Source of the DNA: an uncultured Pigmentiphaga sp.
GTDB taxonomy: Bacteria > Pseudomonadota > Gammaproteobacteria > Burkholderiales > Burkholderiaceae_B
Reading direction: 5' to 3'
Assembly (NCBI GenBank): GCA_937891425.1
Contig: CALAGD010000035.1
Coordinates: 1-34,059, forward strand
DNA: 34,059 nt
Shown: piece after piece, positions 21,929-30,381 of the stretch
Numbering within the stretch: the first letter of the stretch is position 1
How the letters are laid out: each line of letters begins with the position of its first letter
The notes under the pieces: model-generated
Databases searched by the model: none
The model's input: the letters and a program-made list of their open reading frames with translations, nothing else
Told to the model about the DNA's origin: nothing
Made by a program: the position numbers and the translations under genes

Positions 21929-22729
21929 ATGCAATTCGAGCCACATGAAGGCGAAAGTGCCGCCATTGTAAGCCTGGCACAATGGTTCAGAACTCCCGCG
22001 GGCCAATACGTGCGCCAGTGGGAGCAGGCACGTCTTGACGCCACGGTGGATGATGTATTCGGTTACAACGCCGTGCAGGCAGGTCTGCCTGACTGCCCGG
22101 CCCTGCGCAGGAGCCGCATGCCGTTTCGCGCCTACGCCGGGCCCACCCTGCCCGACGCCACCATGCATGAGCACTGGAATGCTGTGGTCATGACCAGTCT
22201 TGAGGCATTGCCGTTCGAGAGCCAGAGCCTGGACCTGTTCGTACTGCCTCACGGCCTTGAATGCGCACGCAACCCGCACCAGGTGCTGCGCGAAGCGGAG
22301 CGGGTCCTGATTCCCGAGGGGCGGCTCGTCATCACCGGGTTCAACCCCTGGAGCCTGTGGGGCGCACGCCAGCGCCTCACCGGAGCGCGCTGGCTGCCGC
22401 AGTGTGAACGTTTCATCTCGATCACACGTCTCAAGGACTGGCTCAACCTGCTTTCGTTTGATCTGGACGGAGGCCATTTCGGCTGCTATGCCCTCCCCAT
22501 CAATTCACAGCAGTGGCTCGAGCGCTTCCGCTTCCTGGAGAAAGCGGGCAACCGCTGGTGGCCGGTCGCGGGTTCCGTGTACATTCTGTCAGCTGTCAAG
22601 CGTATCCACGGCATGCGGCTGGTAGGACCGAACTGGAAAAACGAACGGGCGCGCGCCAGACCGGGTCAGGTTGCCGTTCACCAGCGTACGGGCTCTGCCC
22701 CCTCCCGCTCCTCGAACGGCGACCGCTGA
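21929..22729 (+). CDS. YafS-like methyltransferase-fold protein
   Basis: A 266-residue protein with the late motifs of a class I SAM-dependent methyltransferase: LPFESQSLDLFVLPHGLECARNPHQVLREAERVLIPEGRLVITGFNPWSLWG. Its place between gloB and rnhA matches E. coli yafS, which is annotated as a putative methyltransferase. The glycine-rich SAM loop (motif I, GxGxG) expected near residues 35–60 is not visible; the corresponding stretch reads DDVFGYNAVQAGLP. SAM binding and catalysis are therefore uncertain. I recall that relatives share this oddity, so it may be a family trait. ATG 21929 lacks a ribosome binding site, and the next in-frame options are worse. rnhA follows 31 bases later and is probably cotranscribed. 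Confidence 0.85.
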   Translation: MQFEPHEGESAAIVSLAQWFRTPAGQYVRQWEQARLDATVDDVFGYNAVQAGLPDCPALRRSRMPFRAYAGPTLPDATMHEHWNAVVMTSLEALPFESQSLDLFVLPHGLECARNPHQVLREAERVLIPEGRLVITGFNPWSLWGARQRLTGARWLPQCERFISITRLKDWLNLLSFDLDGGHFGCYALPINSQQWLERFRFLEKAGNRWWPVAGSVYILSAVKRIHGMRLVGPNWKNERARARPGQVAVHQRTGSAPSRSSNGDR

Positions 22730-22760
22730 AGCGGCGCCATGGCATTCTCAATCATTTCTC

Positions 22761-23204
22761 ATGAATCGTGTTGTAGAAATCTGGACCGACGGGGCCTGCA
22801 AGGGAAACCCGGGGCCGGGCGGCTGGGGCGCCCTGCTCCGCTGCGGCCACCATGAAAAAACGCTCTACGGGGGAGAATCCCTGACCACGAACAATCGTAT
22901 GGAGCTGCTGGCCGTGATCCAGGCCCTGGGCGTACTCAAGCGCCCCAGCCGCATCATCCTGCATACCGACTCACAGTACGTGCAGAAAGGCATTACCGAA
23001 TGGCTGTCCGGGTGGAAGCAGCGCGGCTGGAAAACCGCTTCGAAACAGCCCGTGAAGAACGCCGATCTGTGGCGTACACTGGATGCCCTCAGTCAGCGCC
23101 ACCAGATCGAATGGCGCTGGGTTCGCGGCCATGCCGGCGACGCGGGCAACGAGGCAGCCGACCGCCTGGCCAACCTGGGTGCGGCACAGGCTGCGGGCAG
23201 ATGA
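22761..23204 (+). CDS. rnhA: Ribonuclease HI
   Basis: RNase HI cuts the RNA strand of RNA–DNA hybrids, removing primers and R-loops. The 147-residue protein keeps E. coli numbering for the active site: D10 (TDGACKGNPGPGGWG), E48 (NNRMELLAV), D70 (HTDSQYV), H124 (VRGHAG) and D134 (NEAADRLA). The basic handle region WLSGWKQRGWKTASKQPVKN is present. The frame starts 30 codons earlier, but ATG 22761 matches the family start; no clear ribosome binding site precedes it, so coupling to the methyltransferase gene is likely. In E. coli, dnaQ is the next gene; here an RND pump of about 4.3 kb lies between. Confidence 0.98.
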   Translation: MNRVVEIWTDGACKGNPGPGGWGALLRCGHHEKTLYGGESLTTNNRMELLAVIQALGVLKRPSRIILHTDSQYVQKGITEWLSGWKQRGWKTASKQPVKNADLWRTLDALSQRHQIEWRWVRGHAGDAGNEAADRLANLGAAQAAGR

Positions 23205-23304
23205 CGATGCCAGCCGCCCGGACGGTTGCCAGGATCACCAATCTCATGGAAACTCCTACCCCGGAACCGGCGCGAACAAGCCATCCTGAAACGGCGCAAA
23301 CGGG

Positions 23305-23326
23305 TGCAGAAGTGGTACATTCTGCA
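23305..23326. promoter_or_regulatory. 22-bp palindrome upstream of the RND pump (putative operator)
   Basis: TGCAGAA (23305–23311) and TTCTGCA (23320–23326) are perfect inverted repeats with an 8-base spacer, 75 bases ahead of the pump operon. A possible -10, TACATT (23316–23321), lies inside it. The size and position are typical of a TetR- or MarR-type repressor site, but no regulator gene is adjacent. The remainder of the 196-base gap after rnhA shows nothing else. Confidence 0.6.
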
Positions 23327-23400
23327 ACAGCCCGCGGGGCGACCTTCGCGCGCCCCCATATTCCTCGGCTCATCCGTAGTCGAACGTCTCAGCCCGTTTC

Positions 23401-24507
23401 ATGCGTACCCGTTCAATCGTAATTGTTGTCATTCTTACGCTCGCCGCAGGCGCCGTGGGCGGCTACTATGCTGCTGGCAGGCTTCCGCTCGACACTCTGC
23501 TGTCCAAGGTTCCGTCCAGGCAGACCCCTTCCGCGCAGCCTTCGGCACCCCGGCAGCCTCCCCCCGTCGCCGTCGAGGCGATCGAAGTGGCCTATCGCCC
23601 GCTCGCGCGCCGGCTCAGTGCCGTCGGCAGCCTGGTCGCAGAGGAATCCGTCATGGTCCGGCCGGAAATCTCTGGGCGCATCGTCGAAATCGGCTTCACC
23701 GAGGGGCAGCACGTGAAGCGCGGTCAGCTGCTGTTCCGCCTCGATGACGAAGTACTGCGCGCCGAACTCCAGCAGGCGCAAGCCAACCTGGCACTGGCGC
23801 AGACGAAATACAAGCGGGCTGAAGAACTGCAACGGCGAGGATTCCTCAGCCAGCAGGCGCGCGATGAAGCGCGCAACGACCTCCAGGTGCAACAGGCGAA
23901 CGTGGCGCTTGCTCGCGCCCGTCTCGAAAAAGCCAGCATCCTGGCCCCGTTCGACGGCGAGATCGGCCTGCGCTATGTGTCCGTGGGAGACTATGTCTCG
24001 TCAGGCCAGGATCTCGTTACCCTGCAGGCCACCAACCGGCTGAAGGCCGATTTCCGGATTCCTGAGGTGTACCTGGGCCAGATCCATGTGGGCCAGAAAC
24101 TCGAAGTCGGGGTCGATGCCATGCCGGGCAGGGTCTGGACGGGCACGGTCACCGCCATCAGCCCGCTCGTAGACGTGGCGGGCCGCTCATTGGTAATGCG
24201 CGCAGTCATCGACAACAACGACGACCTGCTGCGTCCCGGCCTGTTCGCACGGGTCAACGTCCTGCTCAATGAAAGCGACGCGTTGATGGTGCCGGAAACC
24301 GCCCTGGCTCCGCGCGGAAACCAGCAGTATGTGCTGCGGGTTGAGAATGACCGCGTGCGCGAGGTCGCCGTGCAGATCGGGCAACGCAGCCATGGCATGG
24401 TCGAAATCGTGGCCGGCCTGCAGCCCGGCGACAAGGTCATCACGGCCGGGCTGCAGAAGGTCTCCGACGGCACGCGGGTAGCCGTCACCCTCGTCCCATC
24501 GAGCTGA
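23401..24507 (+). CDS. RND efflux periplasmic adaptor (membrane fusion protein)
   Basis: The adaptor joins an RND pump to an outer-membrane channel across the periplasm. The 368-residue protein has an N-terminal membrane anchor (about 5–22, no lipobox cysteine) and a proline-rich linker. Two lipoyl half-domains (around 60–100, with GRIVEIGFTEGQHVKRGQLLFRLD, and around 165–200, ASILAPFDGEIGLRYVSVGDYV) flank a coiled-coil hairpin (about 100–160, QQAQANLALAQTKYKRAEEL). Beta-barrel and membrane-proximal domains follow. It resembles MdtA/MexA-type and VexC-type adaptors. No ribosome binding site is obvious at ATG 23401. The permease starts 9 bases after its stop, so the two form one operon. No outer-membrane factor gene follows, so a TolC/OprM-like channel from elsewhere must serve. 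Confidence 0.94.
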   Translation: MRTRSIVIVVILTLAAGAVGGYYAAGRLPLDTLLSKVPSRQTPSAQPSAPRQPPPVAVEAIEVAYRPLARRLSAVGSLVAEESVMVRPEISGRIVEIGFTEGQHVKRGQLLFRLDDEVLRAELQQAQANLALAQTKYKRAEELQRRGFLSQQARDEARNDLQVQQANVALARARLEKASILAPFDGEIGLRYVSVGDYVSSGQDLVTLQATNRLKADFRIPEVYLGQIHVGQKLEVGVDAMPGRVWTGTVTAISPLVDVAGRSLVMRAVIDNNDDLLRPGLFARVNVLLNESDALMVPETALAPRGNQQYVLRVENDRVREVAVQIGQRSHGMVEIVAGLQPGDKVITAGLQKVSDGTRVAVTLVPSS

Positions 24508-24516
24508 ACGACGACC

Positions 24517-27500
24517 ATGATCATCTCCCAAGTCTGCATCAAGCGGCCGGTGTTCGCCACCGTGCTGTCGCTCATGCTCGTGCTGGTCGGCTTCATATCC
24601 TATGAACGCCTGACGGTACGCGAGTACCCGCAGATCGATGAACCGGTCATCTCGGTACGCACGACGTACCCGGGTGCATCGGCCGAGGTGATCGAATCGC
24701 AGGTCACGAAGGTGCTGGAAGACTCCATCTCCGGCATCGAGGGCGTGGAGCTCATGACCTCCCAAAGCCGGGCCGAGCGCAGCAACATCAACGTGCGCTT
24801 CAAGCTCTCGCGCGACCCCGATGCAGCTGCCGCCGAAGTGCGTGACAAGGTGGCGCGCGTACGCCAGCGCCTTCCCGACGAAGTCGACGAGCCGGTCATC
24901 GCCAAGGTCGAGGCTGATTCCCAACCCGTACTGTATATCGCCGTCGAGGCGGGATCCATGAGTACCATGGAAGCCTCCGACTACATCAACCGTTACATCA
25001 AGCCGCGCCTGTCGGTGTTGCCCGGCGCCGCCGAAGTACGCGTGTTCGGCGAACGGCTGCCGTCGATGCGCATCGACATCGACCGCGACAAGCTCGCCGG
25101 GTACGGCCTGACCGTGCAGGACGTCGAGAATGCACTGCGCACGCAGAACGTCGAGATACCCGCCGGCCGCATCGAATCCAACGCCCGTGAGTTCGCCATC
25201 GTTGCCGACACCGGGCTGACCACGCCGGAAGAGTTCGGCAACATCGTGCTGGCCACGGTCCAGGGCTTCCCTGTCCGCCTGCGCGATGTCGCATCGGTCG
25301 CCCTCGGGCCAGCCGACGACCGCGTGATTTCCCGTTTCAACGGCAAGCCTGCACTCAACATCGGCCTGGTACGGCAGTCTACCGCGAACCCGCTCGACCT
25401 TTCTGCCGCTGCCCGTGAAGAAATCGAGGCGATCAACCTGAACCTGCCTGGCGGCATGCGGCTGAACCTTTCCTACGACAGCTCCACCTTCATCGAACAG
25501 TCGATCAACGCGGTATTCCGCACCATCGTGGAAGCCGTCGTGCTGGTGGTGCTCGTGATCCTGCTGTTCCTGCGCAACCTGCGCGCCAGCCTGGTGCCTA
25601 TCGTCACGATTCCGGTCTCGCTCATCGGTGCATGCGCCATCATGTATGCCGCCGGCTTCTCGATCAACACGTTGACCCTGCTGGCCATGGTGCTGGCCAT
25701 CGGGCTTGTCGTGGACGACGCGATCGTGGTGCTCGAGAACATATATCGGCACATGGAAAACGGCATGGGGCGTATCGAGGCCGCTTTGCTGGGATCGCGC
25801 GAAATCGGTTTCGCGGTGATCGCCATGACCTTCACCCTGGTCACGGTGTACGCGCCACTGGCGTTTGCCACCGGGCGCACCGGGCGCCTCTTCATCGAAT
25901 TTGCGCTGACACTGGCTGCCGCCGTGCTGCTGTCGGGCTTCGTCGCACTCACCCTCACCCCCATGATGTGCTCGGTCCTGCTGCGACACGAACACAAGCA
26001 CGGCCGCTTCTACAACGCCATCGAATCCGTACTTGAGAAAATTACCTCGGGCTATCGTCGATCGCTCGCGTTTGCCCTGAGGCACCGCGTCGTCGTGGTG
26101 ATGCTGGGTCTGGCGGCGGGCGGCGCCATGGTGCCGCTGTTCTTCGCATTGCCCAGCGAACTCGCACCCACTGAAGACCGTGGCGTGATCTTCACGCGCA
26201 TGACTGCCCCTGAAGGCGCCACCGTCAACTACACCGCCAGCTACCTTGAGCGCGCCGAGCGTTTCTACGACGACATCCCCGAACTGAGCTCACACCAGTC
26301 GTTTGCCGGGTTCCCGATGGTCACCGACGGTACCTCGGTGCTGCGCCTCAAGCCTTGGGAGGAGCGCGAGCGCAAGCAGCAGGAAATCGCCGAGTCGTTG
26401 CGCCCCAAGTTCGCATCGCTGGCTGGCGTGCGCGCCATCGTGACCAACCCGCCCTCGCTGGGCCAATCGCCCCGCTCTTCCCCGATCGAGTTCGTGATCA
26501 TGAGCCAGGTGCCTTATCCCGAACTCGCTGAAATCGTCAGCGGCTTCATCGAGCGCATCAGCAAGTACCCAGGCATACGCAACATCGATTCCGACCTGCG
26601 CCTCAACACGCCGGAGCTGCGGGTTACCATGAATCGCGACAAGATGGCAGACCTCCAGGTCGATGTTGCCACGGTAGGACGTACCCTCGAGACCATGCTG
26701 GGTGGCCGTCAGGTTACCCGCTTCAAGCAGGATGGCGAGCAGTACGAGGTCATCGTGCGCGTAGCGTCCGGCAATCGTGCCACGCCAGGCGACATCTCGA
26801 ACATCTATGTGCGTTCGCGCAACGGCGAGATGGTACAGTTGAGCAACCTGGTCGATGTGGTTGAATCGGTTTCACCCCAGTCGCTGAACCACTTCAACCG
26901 GCTGCGTGCCGCCATCATTTCGGCACAGCTGTCGCCCGGCTATTCGCTAGGCCAGGCACTCGACTACATCCAGTCAGTCGCCGACGAAACGCTGCCGCCC
27001 ACAGTGCAGACTGATCTGAACGGCATGTCGCGCGAGTACCGCGACTCATCCGGCAGCGCCTACATGGTGTTCCTGATGGCTCTGGCCTTCATCTACCTGG
27101 TGCTGGCCGCGCAGTTCGAAAGCTGGCGCAACCCGCTCATCATCATGATGTCGGTTCCGCTCTCGCTGGCAGGAGGCATGTTTACCCTCTGGCAAAGCGG
27201 CGGCACATTGTCCATCTACAGCCAGATCGGGCTCATCACCCTGCTTGGCCTCATCACCAAGCATGGCATTCTCATCGTGGAGTTCTGCGACCAGCTGCGC
27301 GCGCAAGGCATGGAGCGCACCCAGGCCATCATCGAAGCCAGTGTGTTGCGCCTGCGCCCCATTCTCATGACGACGGGTGCCATGGTACTGGGCGCCGTAC
27401 CCCTGGCGATTGCGACCGGCGCCGGCGCCGAGTCACGGCAACAGATTGGCTGGGTGATCGTGGGGGGCATGACGTTCGGCACCCTCATGACGCTCTTCGT

Positions 27501-27681
27501 GGTGCCGGTGGTATACAGCCTGATCGCTGCACGCAAGCTCAGCCGTGCCGAAATTGAAGCCCACGAAGCACGCATTGGCGGGACCGACGCCGTGGGCGGC
27601 ACCGGCACGGCTGCACCCGGTCGACCCACTCCGCTGGGCGCTGCGGCACCAGGACGCCCCATGTCGGCACACCACGATTGA
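24517..27681 (+). CDS. RND efflux permease (HAE1 family)
   Basis: A proton-driven inner-membrane pump of 1054 residues, the normal size for the HAE1 family. It has the usual duplicated plan: a helix near the N-terminus (VFATVLSLMLVLVGFISYERL), a large periplasmic porter/docking region, helices 2–6, a second periplasmic loop and helices 8–12. The proton relay aspartates D400/D401 lie in LAIGLVVDDAIVVLEN, and the relay lysine is in LLGLITKHGILIVEF. All are intact. REYPQIDEP and TTYPGASAEVIE near the start resemble the MexK/VexF/AcrD-like group that often works with a single adaptor. The substrate cannot be read from sequence. The C-terminal 30 residues are Gly/Ala/Pro-rich and unconserved. Confidence 0.96.
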   Translation: MIISQVCIKRPVFATVLSLMLVLVGFISYERLTVREYPQIDEPVISVRTTYPGASAEVIESQVTKVLEDSISGIEGVELMTSQSRAERSNINVRFKLSRDPDAAAAEVRDKVARVRQRLPDEVDEPVIAKVEADSQPVLYIAVEAGSMSTMEASDYINRYIKPRLSVLPGAAEVRVFGERLPSMRIDIDRDKLAGYGLTVQDVENALRTQNVEIPAGRIESNAREFAIVADTGLTTPEEFGNIVLATVQGFPVRLRDVASVALGPADDRVISRFNGKPALNIGLVRQSTANPLDLSAAAREEIEAINLNLPGGMRLNLSYDSSTFIEQSINAVFRTIVEAVVLVVLVILLFLRNLRASLVPIVTIPVSLIGACAIMYAAGFSINTLTLLAMVLAIGLVVDDAIVVLENIYRHMENGMGRIEAALLGSREIGFAVIAMTFTLVTVYAPLAFATGRTGRLFIEFALTLAAAVLLSGFVALTLTPMMCSVLLRHEHKHGRFYNAIESVLEKITSGYRRSLAFALRHRVVVVMLGLAAGGAMVPLFFALPSELAPTEDRGVIFTRMTAPEGATVNYTASYLERAERFYDDIPELSSHQSFAGFPMVTDGTSVLRLKPWEERERKQQEIAESLRPKFASLAGVRAIVTNPPSLGQSPRSSPIEFVIMSQVPYPELAEIVSGFIERISKYPGIRNIDSDLRLNTPELRVTMNRDKMADLQVDVATVGRTLETMLGGRQVTRFKQDGEQYEVIVRVASGNRATPGDISNIYVRSRNGEMVQLSNLVDVVESVSPQSLNHFNRLRAAIISAQLSPGYSLGQALDYIQSVADETLPPTVQTDLNGMSREYRDSSGSAYMVFLMALAFIYLVLAAQFESWRNPLIIMMSVPLSLAGGMFTLWQSGGTLSIYSQIGLITLLGLITKHGILIVEFCDQLRAQGMERTQAIIEASVLRLRPILMTTGAMVLGAVPLAIATGAGAESRQQIGWVIVGGMTFGTLMTLFVVPVVYSLIAARKLSRAEIEAHEARIGGTDAVGGTGTAAPGRPTPLGAAAPGRPMSAHHD

Positions 27682-27692
27682 CTTTTCGCCCG

Positions 27693-27730
27693 CGCAGCCA
27701 CCCGGGGGGCTCCTGCCCGCGGTGGCTGCG
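27693..27730 (+). terminator. Probable terminator of the RND operon
   Basis: CGCAGCCACC (27693–27702) pairs perfectly with GGTGGCTGCG (27721–27730), and an inner CGGG/CCCG stem extends it with a one-base bulge. TGTTTC follows, a weak T-tract. It separates the pump from dnaQ. Confidence 0.7.
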
Positions 27731-27786
27731 TGTTTCACCTTGTCCCGAACTCAACCCCTCCTGCATAACCAGAGACCTTTCCAACC

Positions 27787-28509
27787 ATGCGTTACATCGT
27801 TCTCGACACAGAAACCACCGGTCTTGAACCTGACCTGGGCCATCGCATCGTCGAGATCGGCTGCGTGGAGATCGTCAACCGCCAGCTCACCGGTCGGCAT
27901 TTTCATACCTATCTGAACCCCGAACGGGACATCGACGAAGGTGCCCTCGAAGTGCACGGGCTGACACGCGAGATGCTGTCGAATTACCCGGTGTTCGCAC
28001 AAAAGGCCGATGAATTCCTGGACTTCATCCGCGGGGCACACATCATCATTCACAATGCGCCGTTCGATCTGCGCTTTCTCGATGCCGAGCTGCAACGCCT
28101 TGATTACCCGCCCTTTCAGCAGCAGTGCGCGGAAGTGATCGACTCGCTGGCGCATGCTCGCGAATTGCACCCCGGCAAGCGCAATTCGCTGGACGCATTG
28201 TGCGAGCGTTACGGCATCTCCAACGCCCATCGTACCCTGCACGGAGCCCTGCTCGACGCAGAACTACTGGCTGAAGTCTGGCTGGCGATGACACGCGGCC
28301 AGAATGCGCTGCTGATCGACATGCACGAAGAGGTGCTGATTGCGTCCAGCGGGGCCGCCGAAGGGTTCGATTACTCGGGGTTGCCCGTTTTGTATGCACA
28401 GCCTGAGGAGATCGCTGCGCATGAAAGCTATCTCGAGAAGCTCGCCAAGGAAGCAAAGGGCGGCAAGGTGCTGTGGCGCGAACTGGAAGGGACTGCAGAA
28501 ACGGCCTAA
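27787..28509 (+). CDS. dnaQ: DNA polymerase III epsilon subunit (proofreading exonuclease)
   Basis: DnaQ supplies 3'-to-5' proofreading to the replicative polymerase. The 240-residue protein has Exo I (D7 and E9 in LDTETTG), Exo II (HNAPFD, D94) and Exo IIIε (H152 and D157 in TLHGALLDAELLAEVWL), which makes it the DEDDh type. GQNALLI near 171–177 sits where E. coli epsilon carries its clamp-binding motif, and the C-terminal tail (about 205–235, with EEIAAHESYLEKLA) is where alpha is bound. Both roles here follow from the family. In many proteobacteria dnaQ directly neighbours rnhA; here the RND operon intervenes. The next element is a tRNA-Val with its own promoter. Confidence 0.97.
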   Translation: MRYIVLDTETTGLEPDLGHRIVEIGCVEIVNRQLTGRHFHTYLNPERDIDEGALEVHGLTREMLSNYPVFAQKADEFLDFIRGAHIIIHNAPFDLRFLDAELQRLDYPPFQQQCAEVIDSLAHARELHPGKRNSLDALCERYGISNAHRTLHGALLDAELLAEVWLAMTRGQNALLIDMHEEVLIASSGAAEGFDYSGLPVLYAQPEEIAAHESYLEKLAKEAKGGKVLWRELEGTAETA

Positions 28510-28514
28510 AGCAG

Positions 28515-28543
28515 TGGCAAAATGCAAAAAAGACTGCTATAAT
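28515..28543 (+). promoter_or_regulatory. Promoter of tRNA-Val
   Basis: A perfect TATAAT (28538–28543) lies 17 bases after a poor -35, TGGCAA (28515–28520). It starts directly behind the dnaQ stop and gives a leader of about 60 bases that must be trimmed from the tRNA. Confidence 0.7.
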
Positions 28544-28611
28544 TATTTTCTTTCCAGTTGCTTCAGGCTTTCGCCTCTTTCAAAGCAGACTGGTCCCGGC
28601 CATCAGGTTTC

Positions 28612-28686
28612 GGGCGGTTAGCTCAGCGGTAGAGCACTGCCTTCACACGGCAGGGGTCACTGGTTCGATCCCAGTACCGCCCACCA
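28612..28686 (+). tRNA. tRNA-Val (anticodon CAC)
   Basis: A 75-base tRNA with encoded CCA. The acceptor stem GGGCGGT (28612–28618) pairs with ACCGCCC (28676–28682), followed by discriminator A. The D-arm is TAGCTCAGCGGTAGAGC, and the anticodon stem CTGCC/GGCAG encloses TTCACAC, giving anticodon CAC, which reads GUG. The T-arm is CTGGTTCGATCCCAG. Confidence 0.97.
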
Positions 28687-28727
28687 CCATCCCCATCATT
28701 TCTTCTCCTCCCGCACCTTTTGCGCGC

Positions 28728-29618
28728 CTAAGCCTGCGCAAGCAGTGTGCTTCGTATCTCCCGAGCCTTCACGCTCAGCATCTCTGCAAGTTGCGGTACC
28801 AGGGTACGCGTCATGCGTTGATTCACCGCCGCGATGCTGATGGCAGCAATCGGACGGTCCAGCGAATTGAACAGTGGAACACCAACGGCGCTGACGCCCG
28901 GCGTTACTCGATTGCGGATGAATGCATATCCCCTGGCACGGCATTCTTCCACGCTGTGCCGCAGGGTTGACGCCTCGACCATGCCCACGGCAGTCAGGTG
29001 CCGGATCACGGCATCCAGCACATGCTCACGCTCATCGTCGGGTAAAAATGAAAGGATGGCCAGGCCGCCCGCTCCCAGGCCGAGCGGCCTGCGGCTGCCG
29101 ATCTCCAGCGTGATCACCCGAATGGGCGACGGACCCTCGTAGCGATCTTCACAGACACCTTCCAGGCCGCTGCGAACGGTGAGGTACACGGTATCGCCCA
29201 CCGTTTCGGCCAGCGATCGCAACGGTTGACGACACGCATCGCGCAAATCGTACATGCCGGCGGCGGCCAGACCGAGCTCGAACGCCATGCGCCCTAGCCG
29301 ATAGCGACGCGTAGAGTCGATCTGGCTGACCATGCCCTCCTTGCCCAGCTGCTGCAACAGCCGGTGCACCGTGGGGTGCGGAAGCTGTGCACGCTGGGCA
29401 AGCTCGGTCAGCCCGAGCCCGCGGCGACCAGCGGTAGCCAGCAGACGCAACAAGTACATGGCGCGCGGCAATGTCCCCACATCGACCACATGAGAAGCCG
29501 CTCCTCGCTGCTCACCGGGCGCTGCCTGTCCCGGGCCCATGACCTGGCTGGACGAGCCGTCGTCTCTACCGTGCAATCGGCCGGTATGCTGGATCATGTG
29601 CATACTTTCGTGCTGCAT
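28728..29618 (-). CDS. IclR family transcriptional regulator
   Basis: A 296-residue IclR-type regulator. After an unconserved N-terminus of about 45 residues, the winged helix-turn-helix covers about 50–110 (LGLTELAQRAQLPHPTVHRLLQQLGKEGMV). The effector-binding domain follows (about 125–290), with VGDTVYLTVRSGLEGVCEDRYEG, GLGAGGLAILSFL, FIRNRVTPGVSAVGVPLF and AAISIAAVNQRM. Such proteins bind small aromatic or organic acids and control catabolic genes. The exact start is open: ATGs at 29618, 29603 and 29597 are all possible, and none has a good ribosome binding site. It is the last of four minus-strand genes, and a fitting palindrome lies ahead of the first (32472–32488). It probably controls this cluster. 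Confidence 0.93.
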   Translation of the reverse strand: MQHESMHMIQHTGRLHGRDDGSSSQVMGPGQAAPGEQRGAASHVVDVGTLPRAMYLLRLLATAGRRGLGLTELAQRAQLPHPTVHRLLQQLGKEGMVSQIDSTRRYRLGRMAFELGLAAAGMYDLRDACRQPLRSLAETVGDTVYLTVRSGLEGVCEDRYEGPSPIRVITLEIGSRRPLGLGAGGLAILSFLPDDEREHVLDAVIRHLTAVGMVEASTLRHSVEECRARGYAFIRNRVTPGVSAVGVPLFNSLDRPIAAISIAAVNQRMTRTLVPQLAEMLSVKAREIRSTLLAQA

Positions 29619-29764
29619 GGCAACTCACGCACCGGCAGCACCAATGGCTTGCTGTTCCTGTCTGACCAACTGATACCGACAGCTTCCGCAAACTCCCGTT
29701 CACGTCGTCGCTCGCCTGTACCGACATGTCGCACGTCGTTGGAGTCCGCCAGCATCTTCGCCAA

Positions 29765-30319
29765 TCAGCGATTCCGCTTGTAGCCGGTACGGTCGCCAAA
29801 GATTTCGGCCCGCCGCGACCAGTCGCGGGTGGGCTCCCACACCTTGAGTACTTCTTCGGCTTCCTGTTCGAACATCTTGCGCTGCTCGGGCGTGGAAATG
29901 TCAGCACTAAGTTCGAGCCGATGGCCCGATGGATCGAAGAAGTAAATGGAGATGAGGAAATCGTCGTGATTGGTGGGGCCCACCACCTCGATGCCCTTGG
30001 CTTCGAGATCGGCCTTCGCCTTCATCAGGGTGTCGACATCGGCAACCCTGAATGCGAAATGCTGCACCCAGTCGGGCGTTTCCGGGCAGCGACCGGAAGG
30101 TTCCCCCTTGTCTTGCGGCAGCTCGAAGAACGCGATACTGCTGCCATCTTCCATCTCGAAGAAGATGTGAATATGGGGGCTGTACTTGCCGGTCGACGGC
30201 ACGTGGTCTTCTCCCATGGCATGGGAGAACTTCAACCCGAGTACCTTGGTGTAGAACTCGACCGTCTCGCGCGCGTCCTTGCAACGAAAGGCGGCATGAT
30301 GCAGACCTTTGCACAACAT
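29765..30319 (-). CDS. VOC (vicinal oxygen chelate) family protein
   Basis: A 184-residue glyoxalase/dioxygenase-superfamily protein with two beta-alpha-beta-beta-beta modules. It opens LCKGLHHAAFRCKDARETVEFYTKVLGL, and probable metal ligands are the histidine in LHHAAF, the SPHIHIFFEM segment, the histidine in WVQHFAF and the glutamate in HRLELSAD. The reaction may be extradiol ring cleavage, isomerisation or lyase chemistry; sequence alone cannot tell. Residues 140–184 form an extra charged helical tail. AGGAG lies before ATG 30319. It is read after the FAH hydrolase (62-base gap) and before the IclR gene, so a role in the same catabolic route is likely. Confidence 0.88.
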   Translation of the reverse strand: MLCKGLHHAAFRCKDARETVEFYTKVLGLKFSHAMGEDHVPSTGKYSPHIHIFFEMEDGSSIAFFELPQDKGEPSGRCPETPDWVQHFAFRVADVDTLMKAKADLEAKGIEVVGPTNHDDFLISIYFFDPSGHRLELSADISTPEQRKMFEQEAEEVLKVWEPTRDWSRRAEIFGDRTGYKRNR

Positions 30320-30381
30320 GATGTTTCTCCTAACTCATGGTGCGACGCGGCACCTCACGCCACGTCAACGAGGAAAAGGTG

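Noticed and set aside
24187..26085. 632-codon open frame on the minus strand inside the RND permease gene
   Set aside because: It is the antisense shadow of a strongly conserved, GC-rich gene. The translation is His/Asp/Gly-rich low-complexity without family likeness.
28720..28741. TTGCGC–N10–GCGCAA hairpin at the end of the IclR gene as a terminator
   Set aside because: It spans the IclR stop codon and has A residues, not T, after it on the minus strand.
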